Positions 1-8,488 of a stretch of 64,000 nt of DNA are shown in pieces. The translations under genes were made by a program, and so were the position numbers. The stretch is from the NCBI RefSeq assembly GCF_004296405.1, contig NZ_PSRR01000002.1, positions 27,196 to 91,195 of the forward strand, in the 5' to 3' direction. The first letter of the stretch is position 1, and each line of letters opens with the position of its first letter. The notes under the pieces were generated by a model. That model had not been told where the DNA came from, did no database searches, and saw nothing but the letters and a program-made list of their open reading frames with translations. This stretch comes from Bradyrhizobium sp. Leo170. GTDB lineage: Bacteria > Pseudomonadota > Alphaproteobacteria > Rhizobiales > Xanthobacteraceae.

Positions 1-1131
1 ATCCAGCCGATGCGCCGACTGTCGGGCGCCAACGAATCCCTTCCAGTTCGCGATCGCCACCTCCACGGGCGCAAGCGCCCTCGCCGTCAGGATCGAGCCG
101 GCGATGATGATGCCGGCGGTCGATTCCTGGTTGATGACGAGAACCGCACCGACCGCAAGAACAAGCGACTGCAGAAACGAGCGAAAGAACTTCGAGAGCC
201 CGCCGAGCCCGCTCGCAACGTCGCTCGCCTGCTCATGCGCCGAGAGATACTTGCTGTTGACGTCCTGCCAGCGCAGCGCCGCCTGCCGCCTCATCCCCAT
301 CGCCTGCAGGACCTCGGCGTTTCGCCGCCCCTCGGCGGCGAGTGCGTTGCGCGCGACCCCGAGACGCGAGAAGGCCCTCGCCGGACCGCGCGTTCGGGTC
401 TCCGTCAGGACTGTGACTCCGACCAGCACCAGCGCGCCCAACAGCGCGGTCACGCCGATCCAGAAATGGAACAGGAAGCAGATGCCAAGATAGATCGGCA
501 TCCAGGGCAAATCGAAGAGCGCGGTCGGCCCGCCTCCGGACAAGAAGCTGCGGACCTGATCGAGATCGCGCAATGGCTGCAGGCCGTCGCCATCACCGCG
601 CGTCTTGAGCGGCAGGCGCACGACTGCATCGAACACACGAAGGCCGAGCCTTTCATCGAGGTAACGCCCGATCCGAACACTGATCCGGCTTCGGACGAGG
701 TCGAGGCCGCTCTGGAACAGATAAAGCACCATCGCCAGCACCAACAACGCGACCAGCGTCGGGATGCTGCGACCGGGCAGCACCCGGTCATAAACCTGAA
801 GCATGAAGAACGAGCCGGTGAGCATCAGCAGGTTGCTCAGGCCGCTGAAGGCGGCAAGGCTCCAGAATATCCGACGGCACGAACTCAGGAATGCCGATAT
901 CTCGGATTGCGGCTCATCGTAGAAGTCGGCAGGACGCGGCGGGCGGGCAAACAGCCGCGCTCGCACGATCTCGACCGAACGCTCGCCCAACCTGGTGAGC
1001 TCTCGCGACGATGATCGCGCCCGCTCTGCCAGAAGTCCTAAGGCGGCGATAAATATCGCCCATCGCGATACTTCCATCTCCTCAATATTTACCGACGGGG
1101 AGACATCTCCCCGCCGTCCAAGATTAGTCAT
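1..1131 (-). CDS. Type I secretion ABC transporter, PrtD-like (partial, cut by window edge)
   Basis: Inner-membrane ATPase/permease of a type I secretion system, which with an HlyD-type adaptor and a TolC-like channel exports proteins with C-terminal signals. Reading the minus strand from the ATG at 1131 gives 377 open residues that run off the left edge. The visible part is the transmembrane half. It holds the PrtD/HlyB-typical stretch LMLTGSFFMLQVYDRVLPG, then FDLPWMPIYLGICFLFHFW. The nucleotide-binding domain would lie outside the window. I chose 1131 because AGGGGA sits about 8 nt upstream; a second in-frame ATG at 1077 would drop 18 residues. The gene is downstream of, and co-directional with, the RTX-like protein at 1211-3970, its probable substrate. 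The PrtD family is clear; the substrate link rests on adjacency. Confidence 0.9.
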   Translation of the reverse strand, partial: MTNLGRRGDVSPSVNIEEMEVSRWAIFIAALGLLAERARSSSRELTRLGERSVEIVRARLFARPPRPADFYDEPQSEISAFLSSCRRIFWSLAAFSGLSNLLMLTGSFFMLQVYDRVLPGRSIPTLVALLVLAMVLYLFQSGLDLVRSRISVRIGRYLDERLGLRVFDAVVRLPLKTRGDGDGLQPLRDLDQVRSFLSGGGPTALFDLPWMPIYLGICFLFHFWIGVTALLGALVLVGVTVLTETRTRGPARAFSRLGVARNALAAEGRRNAEVLQAMGMRRQAALRWQDVNSKYLSAHEQASDVASGLGGLSKFFRSFLQSLVLAVGAVLVINQESTAGIIIAGSILTARALAPVEVAIANWKGFVGARQSAHRLD

Positions 1132-1150
1132 GGCACGTGTCCCCTAACAT

Positions 1151-1178
1151 GCGCCGTGGAGATTAATCTCCACGGCGC
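1151..1178 (-). terminator. Perfect 28-nt palindrome between the RTX-like gene and the T1SS gene
   Basis: The sequence is a perfect inverted repeat with 14-nt arms (GCGCCGTGGAGATT and its complement) and no loop. It lies just past the stop of the secreted protein gene and upstream of the T1SS gene. It may be an attenuating terminator or an mRNA-stabilising hairpin that lowers transporter expression relative to substrate. It has no T-run on the minus strand, so classic intrinsic termination is uncertain. Confidence 0.5.
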
Positions 1179-1210
1179 TGAATGTTCTTCGACTTATTGC
1201 GCCCCTTCGC

Positions 1211-3970
1211 TTACGCGAAATGGAAGTCGTGGCTCTGCAGTGCACCAAGCTTGGTGTTCTTCAGCGTGAGCGAGTCAGCTCCGTTCGCAATGACCACGTC
1301 CTGCCCGACCTGCGAAGCGTGGTTGAGAACGCTGGCAAAGTCACTGAACGCACTCTTGCTGAACTGGATCGTATCGTGCGAGGGCCCGGAAGCAGCGAAG
1401 TCCTTGATGACATCCTTACCGAAATTCGCAGCGAATACGAACGTGTCTGGATGACCCTTGCCGACGAACAAGTCGTTGCCCGATGTGCTCGTCAGCGTAT
1501 TGCTGCCTGTCGAGCCAAGGATCGCGCTACCCGAACTGGCCGTTGTGTGACCGGCACTGTCGACCCCTACCGCTTTGAACGAGTGCACGGTGTTGGATAC
1601 GGCAGACGTGCTCGTGAAGCTCCAGTTACCGTCGGCACCGGCACTCGTCGTCCCGATATACGCCTTGCCGTCGTACATCTTGACTTGGCTGAATGCATCA
1701 GCAGTGCCTTTCATCGTAACTACATTGCTCGAGCTCGTGGTGAGCGAACTGAAATTCACCGCTGAAGCTGGAGTGGTTGGGGTTGTCGGGGTCGTTGGCG
1801 TTGTCGGGGTTGTGCCCGGAACACCGATGGTGTGATCCCCGTTGAGATCCTGATGGAAAATAGTCTCATACGATTGGACCGTTGTGCTGTTGGCAGCAAG
1901 AGCAACGCCGTGGGTCGGGTAGAACTTGAAGTTGCCCTGACTATCCGTAGTCCAGAAGGTGAACTGCCCGCTTGAGTCTTTCCACGCAACATCGTAGCCG
2001 CCGCCATCCAGCTTGACTGAGCTGATTGGAATCCAGTCATCGAATTGGCCGGCTGTCACAGCGGCGCCGCTATATTTCAGCTCGGGGCCGGTAGCTCCGA
2101 GGAAATAATGGTTGTCGACCTGGACAAGGCCAGTCAATCCAGACGGTGTGGTCGATCCACCACCGATCACCGAATGGAAGGGCTGCGACGCGGCGCTGAC
2201 ATTGCCCGCAACGTCCGTTGCCTTCGCGGTGAGGTCGTGAGTGCCGTTCGACAGAGCGCTGGTGGTGACGCTCCAGCTCCCGTTCGTCCCCGCCGTGGCG
2301 GTACCGACGACATTCGACCCGTCATAGACCTTGACAGTGCTGCCAGCCTCGGCCGTTCCAGACAACTGCACGTGGTTGGTATCGACAACAGAGTTCGCCT
2401 TCAACGCCGGCGCGGTCGGCGCCGTGGTATCGATGGTGACGGCGAGCGCTGTGGACGTCGCGCTGGCTTTCCCGGACGAATCGGTGCCGGTGGCGGTCAA
2501 GCTGTGAGCACCGTCCTTCAGCGCCGCAGTCGTCAGGCTCCAGTTGCCGCTGGCGTCGGCCTTGATGGACCCGACCTGAGTGTTGCCATCGAACACCTTG
2601 ACCGTGGCATTGGCCTGGGCGGTGCCCTTGAGCGTCAGCGTGTTGTCGTTGGTGATGTTGTCTCCGGCCTTGCCGCTGTCGTTCGAGAAGGAGACGATCT
2701 TCGGCGTCGCGGAAGGCTGCGTCGGCGGCGTCGTCGTCGGGCCACCGACCACCGGATCGACCACCTGCGAGGCAGCACTGACATTGCCGGCAACGTCCGT
2801 CGCCGTGGTCGTCAGCGTATGAGATCCGGTCGACATGGCGCTAGTGGTGATGCTCCAGGTACCATTCGCGGCCGTCGTCCCGGTACCGACCAGGTTCGTC
2901 CCCTCATAGACCTTGATCGTGCTGCCCGCCTCGGCGGTGCCGGACAACAGCACCTTGTTCGTGTCGACGACCGAATCGCTCTTCACGGCCGGGGCAGTCG
3001 GAGCAATATTGTCGACCGTCACCGTAAGCGCGGCAGAAGCGGCGCTGGTCTGGCCGCTCGTGTTGGTGGCCGTTGCCTTCAGCACGTGCTGGGCGTTGGT
3101 CAGCACCGACGTAATATACTCCCAACCCCCGCTCGCATTCGCAGTGGTCGTACCGATCTGCTTCGTGCCGTCGAAGATCTTGATGGTGCTATTTGCCGCG
3201 GCGGTCCCCTTCAACTGAAGCGTGTTGTCGCTGGTAATACCGTCGCCGACTTTTCCTGTGTCGTTCGAGTATGAAGCGATCACCGGCGCGTCCAGAGGGT
3301 TGCTCGGAGGCGTGCTCGGAGCGCCGCCGCCTTCCACCGGCAAAGGCGCCGGGATGAGATCGCCCGGAACGAGTTGACCATTCACGATCGTCGCGGTGCG
3401 TACGTTTTCCCACTGAGTGATGTGTATTTTCGCATTCACTTGCTGAAAGAGTAGCGGGCCACCACCAAAGGGTCCCACAAAATACACGTCCTTGAGAGCT
3501 ACCGTGATATCTTGATCATCGGCGGCAATACGCAGTCCATACGGACCGCCCTCGAACATCACATTGTCCAGCGTGAGCGACCCGCCATAATTATCCGCAA
3601 TCCAAATTCCAGCGGTCGCATTTGAGTTGTTGTGGGACACAATAGATGAATTTGTGACGGTGATATTCCCGCTGGCCCCGGGGGCATAGGCCTGAATACC
3701 ATCGGCGTGATCGCCCGCCAGTCCGGTTGTTTCGATATACGAGTTATTGATGTTGAAGTCGCCGCCGGTCCCAACGCGCACGCCTTCCCTTGAATCAATG
3801 CGGACGGTGTCGAGGTTGAACGAGCCCGTGCCTCCGACCGACGCATCGCCGCTGGACATGTCGCTGATACTCTTATTCGAAAGCGTCCCGCCCTGTGCAA
3901 CCGAAGCGCCATTGATATTAGTGACGCTGTTAAACATCGGGTCATTCCAGCTCAGCGGAATGGATACCAT
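1211..3970 (-). CDS. Secreted beta-helix / Ig-repeat protein with RTX-like C-terminus (T1SS substrate)
   Basis: A 919-residue protein. Residues 5-200 form a right-handed beta-helix of pectate-lyase-like type (SREGVRVGTGGDF, DHADGIQAYAPG). Four Ig-like modules follow (about 225-405 and 424-598) as a duplicated A-B pair, then a tryptophan-rich module (610-715) of the kind found in cyanobacterial and rhizobial secreted proteins, a TPT linker (720-734), a fifth Ig-like module and a C-terminal block (820-919) with one RTX-like turn (SGNDLFVGKGHPDTFVF) and serralysin-type C-terminal strands. There is no N-terminal signal peptide and no cysteine anywhere, as expected for type I secretion. AGGAG precedes the ATG at 3970 well. 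Its beta-helix is paralogous to the Sec-type protein at 6950-7897. A role as exopolysaccharide-binding, -trimming or adhesion protein is inferred; no catalytic residues were assigned. Confidence 0.88.
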   Translation of the reverse strand: MVSIPLSWNDPMFNSVTNINGASVAQGGTLSNKSISDMSSGDASVGGTGSFNLDTVRIDSREGVRVGTGGDFNINNSYIETTGLAGDHADGIQAYAPGASGNITVTNSSIVSHNNSNATAGIWIADNYGGSLTLDNVMFEGGPYGLRIAADDQDITVALKDVYFVGPFGGGPLLFQQVNAKIHITQWENVRTATIVNGQLVPGDLIPAPLPVEGGGAPSTPPSNPLDAPVIASYSNDTGKVGDGITSDNTLQLKGTAAANSTIKIFDGTKQIGTTTANASGGWEYITSVLTNAQHVLKATATNTSGQTSAASAALTVTVDNIAPTAPAVKSDSVVDTNKVLLSGTAEAGSTIKVYEGTNLVGTGTTAANGTWSITTSAMSTGSHTLTTTATDVAGNVSAASQVVDPVVGGPTTTPPTQPSATPKIVSFSNDSGKAGDNITNDNTLTLKGTAQANATVKVFDGNTQVGSIKADASGNWSLTTAALKDGAHSLTATGTDSSGKASATSTALAVTIDTTAPTAPALKANSVVDTNHVQLSGTAEAGSTVKVYDGSNVVGTATAGTNGSWSVTTSALSNGTHDLTAKATDVAGNVSAASQPFHSVIGGGSTTPSGLTGLVQVDNHYFLGATGPELKYSGAAVTAGQFDDWIPISSVKLDGGGYDVAWKDSSGQFTFWTTDSQGNFKFYPTHGVALAANSTTVQSYETIFHQDLNGDHTIGVPGTTPTTPTTPTTPTTPASAVNFSSLTTSSSNVVTMKGTADAFSQVKMYDGKAYIGTTSAGADGNWSFTSTSAVSNTVHSFKAVGVDSAGHTTASSGSAILGSTGSNTLTSTSGNDLFVGKGHPDTFVFAANFGKDVIKDFAASGPSHDTIQFSKSAFSDFASVLNHASQVGQDVVIANGADSLTLKNTKLGALQSHDFHFA
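1774..1815 (-). repeat. 9-bp tandem repeat encoding the TPT linker
   Basis: About four to five imperfect 9-bp units encode a Thr-Pro-Thr linker between the tryptophan-rich module and the last Ig-like module of the secreted protein. Unit loss or gain would stay in frame and change linker length. Confidence 0.7.
2177..3298 (-). repeat. Intragenic duplication of an Ig-like A-B module pair
   Basis: Two copies (about 2756-3298 and 2177-2701), each encoding an A-type module (NDNTL.LKGTA...TVKVFDG) followed by a B-type module (SVVDTN...LSGTAEAGST.KVY.G). The DNA of the copies is similar but diverged, so this is an old domain duplication rather than a recent tandem. Confidence 0.75.
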
Positions 3971-4519
3971 CTAGTTCTCTCCTAATAGTGCCTATCTAGT
4001 TTGTCCCAGGCACGCGCCCAATTTTGTCCCGAGCGACGATACCCCAAGTGCAGCTCTGCTAGCGCAGCGCCCGGGTATGCGTCTTGGTCGTTGGCAGAGG
4101 CTTTTTTGGGACGACATGACGGCCCACCCAAGGTGATTTCTTAGCTACCCTGGTCAAAGTCTCAGTGTGCTCGAAAAACCACAAGAAGAATAAATCCGGT
4201 GTTCTGAGCACCGCAACCATGGCCTCAAGATAAGGAGCGACAATTTCGGCGCAGTTAATTGGATTGCGAAAAAACGCCGGCTTTCTGGCAGTTCTGGTGC
4301 AGAGTAAATTTCGCATCAAGGCATTTAATAAGATCACGGCGTTTAATAGGACCCGATAGCTGCAAGAACGGTTTGTTTTTCGCGCGGCACTCGTTTCATA
4401 GTGCTGTAACGGCGAGCCTCAACATATGCTGGGGAATACTGGGAGCCCCCGAATCAGCCTGCCCCGTCAATATTATCTTGGGGACAAAAACGATTAAATA
4501 ATCGAACCGTCGAGGATCG
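3971..4519. other. Intergenic region with AT-rich motifs
   Basis: No convincing gene. The minus-strand ribosome site AGGAG of the RTX-like gene is at its left end. It holds TTTAATA-type motifs at about 4319-4350 and GATTAAATAATC near 4491-4502, resembling the AT islands found elsewhere in the locus. An open frame at 4059-4337 (minus) shows no domain and is not called. Confidence 0.5.
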
Positions 4520-4702
4520 ATGGATCTGCCATCAGATACCTGCGCTGAATACGCCCACCGGTTGGAAAATACAGATATTGAAACGAGCATTTCGCCCGCC
4601 AAAATCAAGAACATACTCGTGTCGATTTTCGGATCGATTGCCGTTGGGGCGGTATTGGAGGGGACAGTTGACATGCCGTCGCTCCCTCCGCCATCCGGGT
4701 AA
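4520..4702 (+). CDS. Possible small membrane protein (60 aa), unknown
   Basis: A 60-residue open frame starting MDLPSDTCAEYAHRLENTD with a short hydrophobic stretch (ILVSIFGSIAVGAVLEG) and a proline-rich tail. GAGGA lies only about 4 nt before the ATG. I recognise no family. A competing minus-strand frame (4396-4674, 92 codons) has a good ribosome site, GGAGGG at 9 nt, so the strand of any gene here is uncertain. Neither has a recognised domain. Confidence 0.25.
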   Translation: MDLPSDTCAEYAHRLENTDIETSISPAKIKNILVSIFGSIAVGAVLEGTVDMPSLPPPSG

Positions 4703-4751
4703 CCTCAAACCAATGGCGTGTGCTTGGATCTGATTGGGATCGGCGCGCCGA

Positions 4752-5789
4752 TCAACCAAGCTGTTGCGGCCCAGGCGCGGCGTCCGGCCGCCCCGTCTTG
4801 CCCTTTGCGCCGTCCAGCAAGCCCACGAAAGCAACTCTTCCGGCCGACAAGGAGCCTTTGAGCATATATCGCGCTGCAAACAACAGCCCGACTCCGAAAT
4901 GGCAGATCCAGCGCCATCCCGCAAAGCGCCGAGCATAGAGAATGCTGTTGCGAGCAGACAGATAGATCGAGAGATGCGAGCGCTTCTCGAGGGCAACGGC
5001 AGATCCGATGGTCGTTCCCCCAATGTGGCGAACGACAGCTTTGCTCGCGAAGCCAATGCGGTGCTTTCCCCGCCGGCGTCCCCAATCGAGGTCTTCCATA
5101 TAGAGGAAATAGTCCTCGGCCATGAGACCGACGTCTTCGACGAACGCTCGCGTTACCAGAACACACGCGCCGCTTACGGCATCGATCCTGCCAAGGTCCT
5201 CGGCCGATGGTGCGCTACCCGCTGGCGCATTCCTTCCTACGGCGACGACGCGGCCCGTCACACGGGACCAATGCAATCCGTAGTTGATGACCTTGTCGGG
5301 GCTGTTGTCGAAAACCAGGCTTCCGCCAACCATGCCGAATCCCTCGGCAGACTTGGCAATTAATTCCGACAGGCTACGGCTATCCACTTCGGTATCGGGA
5401 TTAAGGACAAGCACTGAACCCCAGTCGGGGACGCCGAGTAGTGGCTCTAGCCACGCGTTGACGCCGCCTCCGTAACCGAGATTTTCGGTCGCGAGCCCAA
5501 CTCGGACGACATTCGCGCGATTCTGAAATCGGCATTTCGCCACTGAGACCAGTCGTTTCTGTGGCTGGTCAAGAGTGTCCGACGCATCGGAAATTCGTTG
5601 CAACGTTCGATCCGACCCCACGAGCGCAGCCAGTAATCTCCCGTAGGCTGTTTCCCCGCCATTTTCGCAAATGAAGACCTCAAAGTGATCCCAATCCGAA
5701 CGAGCGAGTGACTTCAAGCAACGATCGACATCATCGGCATTGCAGTATGAGACGATGATGACAGCAAGTTTGACGCTAGCGGTCGACAT
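4752..5789 (-). CDS. Glycosyltransferase family 2 (rhamnosyltransferase-like)
   Basis: A cytoplasmic GT-A enzyme predicted to add one sugar to the lipid-linked exopolysaccharide repeat unit. The 345-residue protein opens with VKLAVIIVSYCNADDVDRCL, the nucleotide-binding strand of GT2 enzymes. It has LNPDTEV as the metal-binding DxD-type site near residue 130 and YFLYMEDLDWGRR as the acceptor-side acidic motif typical of WbbL-like rhamnosyltransferases. A C-terminal amphipathic or hydrophobic segment (GVGLLFAARYMLKG) may touch the membrane. It stands alone on the minus strand and is divergent from the oxygenase gene at 6023. Donor and acceptor cannot be read from sequence. Confidence 0.88.
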   Translation of the reverse strand: MSTASVKLAVIIVSYCNADDVDRCLKSLARSDWDHFEVFICENGGETAYGRLLAALVGSDRTLQRISDASDTLDQPQKRLVSVAKCRFQNRANVVRVGLATENLGYGGGVNAWLEPLLGVPDWGSVLVLNPDTEVDSRSLSELIAKSAEGFGMVGGSLVFDNSPDKVINYGLHWSRVTGRVVAVGRNAPAGSAPSAEDLGRIDAVSGACVLVTRAFVEDVGLMAEDYFLYMEDLDWGRRRGKHRIGFASKAVVRHIGGTTIGSAVALEKRSHLSIYLSARNSILYARRFAGWRWICHFGVGLLFAARYMLKGSLSAGRVAFVGLLDGAKGKTGRPDAAPGPQQLG

Positions 5790-6022
5790 AGCCCGGACAC
5801 CTTCTCATTTGCTGTCGACGCTGACGAATGACCGTCGCCCACTAAAGACCTGCGCGTGTTCGAACGCAGCCTCCGACAGACCCAGTCCCAGAAATTCTCT
5901 GACGGCAACGCCAAAATGCACTAACCTACCAGCCACATATTCATCATGTTTCGGCCTATGGACAACCCCAATCCTAAGACAGATGCCCACCTATAGGTTC
6001 ATCGGGCTGCGAGGTGCGATTA

Positions 6023-6661
6023 ATGTCATCGGATGAAACAATGTCAGCGACGCCAACAGCAATCCAACGCCAACCCTCCGCGAGTCAGCGCCAGTACAGC
6101 GCCGCAGATGTGGAAGTGATAGACAACTATCTGAACAAGGTCGAGCAAGAGCAGATGTATGAGTTCTTGCAGGCTCCCGGTTGGGGCTACGGCGCGCGTT
6201 CACATATGGGCAACGACGCCAGCCGTTACTGGTTCAAGCACTTCGCCGGGTTCTGGGAGGTGCCAACCGCTGGGCTGGATCGACATACGCAGGCCGAGCA
6301 GGAGCTGAGCCAATACCCGCTGGTTGAGGCGATGTGGCAGAAAGTGCGCGGCCGGTCGCGGCTGCTGCGCTGCTACGCCAACGGTTATCCGTCCGGTGCC
6401 GAAGGCGGGGTGCACAAGGACTCGATCGGGCCCGAGCATTATACGCTGCTCTATTATCCACATCTGCATTGGCACCCGGACTGGGCGGGCGAGACGTTGT
6501 TCTTCAACGAAGGCGGAGATGATCTGCTGTGCGCAGTGTACCCCAAGCCGAACCGACTTGTGAAATTTCCCGGTTGGATCCCGCATGTGGCGCGCGGCAT
6601 CTCGCGCCTGTGTCCGTTGTTGCGCATCACGCTGATGTTCAAAGTCTCATTGATAAATTAG
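6023..6661 (+). CDS. 2-oxoglutarate/Fe(II)-dependent oxygenase
   Basis: Predicted to hydroxylate a small molecule or protein side chain using iron and 2-oxoglutarate. The 212-residue protein has the full facial triad of the prolyl-hydroxylase-like superfamily: H131 and D133 in GGVHKDSIGP, H188 in FPGWIPHVARG, and R201 in LLRITLMF to bind 2-oxoglutarate. I chose ATG 6023 because GAGG lies 8 nt upstream; an in-frame GTG is at 6014 and another ATG at 6041. It lies between a glycosyltransferase and the Sec-type beta-helix gene, but no substrate is indicated. The fold is confident; a link to exopolysaccharide is only positional. Confidence 0.85.
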   Translation: MSSDETMSATPTAIQRQPSASQRQYSAADVEVIDNYLNKVEQEQMYEFLQAPGWGYGARSHMGNDASRYWFKHFAGFWEVPTAGLDRHTQAEQELSQYPLVEAMWQKVRGRSRLLRCYANGYPSGAEGGVHKDSIGPEHYTLLYYPHLHWHPDWAGETLFFNEGGDDLLCAVYPKPNRLVKFPGWIPHVARGISRLCPLLRITLMFKVSLIN

Positions 6662-6949
6662 CCGATTAGAACCAGCATCCTGGCAACGGCGAAACGGGTT
6701 GCAGGTGCAATGGGCGGCTGGATCGCCGCCTTCGGCTCGCTCCCGATCCACCTGTGCAGCCAGCAACTCCAAATCTGCTGGCGGCAACAGAAAAACCGCA
6801 CGAACAGGGCCTCGATAGCGGCCGGAACATCGGCTATCTTGTGATAACGCGTCGCCGTCTTGGCACTTCGATGCGCCTATCTGCTGCGAGATATCCGGGC
6901 TAGACGGAGGTGCAGAGATTCGGCGGAAATTCCGCTTTAGGAGCGTCCC

Positions 6950-7897
6950 ATGCGGTACCTGATGACGCTGGCGTTATTGCCGGCCGGGGCAGTTATTGCC
7001 CAACCGACTGTCACATCGACGCGGGCTGAGGCTGCACAGTCGATGTGCCGAGATTCGTCGAGCGCGATACTCTCGAGCCACACACTGGCTGATAAGGCGG
7101 AGGACGCTTGCAATAAGCGCGCCTTGGGAGCTCCGGAGCCTCTCTCCGAGATGCCCGCGGACGGCTATCGTCTGACCGCAGAGGAGCGCGGGGTGGCCGC
7201 TCCTGCCCCGACGCCCGGCCCCACGCCTCATCCCTCGCCTGATCCGGTACCGAGCTCTGCCGACGTCCCGCTGAGCTTCAACGACCCCGTCTATGCCAAC
7301 GTCACGAGCGGCAAGACCAATATCGCCTTGCCGCCGGACTCCTCCCGAACAGACCTGTCGATCATTGAGAACTCAGGAGACCCGACGATCACGTGCCTTG
7401 GCTCCTGTAGCCTCACGCGGGTTCGTATTCAGTCGCGAGAAGGCGTTCGCTGCAAGAGCGGCAATATCAATCTGACGTGGGTCTATATCGAGGCTACGGG
7501 GGTCGAGAATGACCATGCGGATGGATTGCAGTGCTATGCCCCAGGTTCCACGGGCACGGTCACGGTCAAGAACTCGACGTTCAAGATGGCCGGAGCCACG
7601 ACCGCGGGTTACTGGTCGGCCGATGATTGGCGAGGCTCACACGTCTTCGAGAACGTATTGTTCGAGGGCGGCACTTTCGGACTTCGTATCCCGGCAGACG
7701 GCGGCTCTTCGGTGAGCCTGAAGAACGTATACTTCGTGCGTGGTTCGTTCCGTTACAGGGCATTCCTGTTCGACGTGGTCAAAGGTCGCCGCGTCAACAT
7801 CGCGCAGTGGGAGAACGTGCGCTGGGCTAGTTGGGAAGGCGATCGGCTCGTCCTCGGAAACCCCATCCCGCGGCCAGCTGCGTACCCACCGCGGTGA
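6950..7897 (+). CDS. Sec-exported beta-helix protein, paralogue of the T1SS substrate
   Basis: A 315-residue protein with an N-terminal hydrophobic signal peptide (MRYLMTLALLPAGAVIAQP), a spacer with a proline-rich stretch (TPGPTPHPSPDPVP, about residues 85-100), and then a right-handed beta-helix (about 105-315). The helix matches residues 5-200 of the 1211-3970 protein almost motif for motif: LSFNDP, SREGVRC, DHADGLQCYAPGS, FEGG.FGLRI, LKNVYFV and QWENVR. Six cysteines are present, against none in the T1SS paralogue, which fits oxidative folding in the periplasm. AGGAG is 6 nt before the ATG, and a 13-nt palindrome (GCGGAAATTCCGC) precedes it. The function is probably polysaccharide binding or lysis; no active site is assigned. 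Confidence 0.85.
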   Translation: MRYLMTLALLPAGAVIAQPTVTSTRAEAAQSMCRDSSSAILSSHTLADKAEDACNKRALGAPEPLSEMPADGYRLTAEERGVAAPAPTPGPTPHPSPDPVPSSADVPLSFNDPVYANVTSGKTNIALPPDSSRTDLSIIENSGDPTITCLGSCSLTRVRIQSREGVRCKSGNINLTWVYIEATGVENDHADGLQCYAPGSTGTVTVKNSTFKMAGATTAGYWSADDWRGSHVFENVLFEGGTFGLRIPADGGSSVSLKNVYFVRGSFRYRAFLFDVVKGRRVNIAQWENVRWASWEGDRLVLGNPIPRPAAYPPR

Positions 7898-8488
7898 CGG
7901 GAACGGATCGACCTCTCGCCGGTTTGCGGGCGCGAAACGCACTAAATGCTTGGCGCGGACGGTCGGGATCCACAATCCCGCTACCAATCAGCAAGATGGG
8001 CAAGACGTAAGGAGCGCCCCACACCTAGACCGCGCAGACAAGGAGGTCGGGTCGAGGCTATCACATCGGAGCGCCGCCGCGCTTCCGAGAAGCAAGCGCG
8101 TAGCGGCATCGCTGCGGTTGACATCGAATTCGATGACGCTGATGCCCAAACAAGCGTTCACGCGCGCCGACGCGGCACAGCGGAGGCGCGATAGCGGCCA
8201 CCTAGTGGTGCGGGCGAGGCCCGACCCAAATCTACTGCCTTTTGTCTAGCGACAATCCCGCTCCACGCCGCCTGCCGACGAGAGCAAATGTTGTCTGGCT
8301 ATGAAGCCGACGCACAACCATCGGATTGGAGCTGCCGCGAAAAACCCCGCCCCGGTCAGGGTTTACCACTTGCCCAAGCTCCCCTTTTTAATATTTAATA
8401 CGACATTAAATTTGGGTTGATTTCCCATTATATTTAAATATAGTTTTTGGCATTTAAATTGGTCCCATTAAAAGCCAAGAGATTAGAC
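7898..8488. other. Intergenic region with AT-rich promoter island
   Basis: The first 480 bp hold only fragmentary open frames with no family resemblance. From about 8387 to 8460 the sequence becomes strikingly AT-rich, with several ATTTAA/ATTAAAT steps, including TATTTAAATA and CATTTAAATT just upstream of the dehydrogenase gene. This is one of the AT islands of the locus and probably holds its promoter. Confidence 0.6.

Noticed and set aside
10..1014. Long plus-strand open frame at the left edge
   Set aside because: It is antisense to the PrtD-like gene, has Arg/Gln-rich composition typical of a shadow frame in high-GC DNA, and shows no family motif.
2045..3274. 409-codon plus-strand open frame
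   Set aside because: Antisense to the Ig-like repeat region of the secreted protein; its internal periodicity simply mirrors those repeats.
4396..4674. 92-codon minus-strand open frame with GGAGGG upstream
   Set aside because: No domain, low-complexity composition and overlap with the plus-strand candidate; kept only as a note there.
6662..6949. Possible degraded gene on either strand between the oxygenase and beta-helix genes
   Set aside because: Frames are open for 40-60 codons but match no family I can recognise and have no start or ribosome site.
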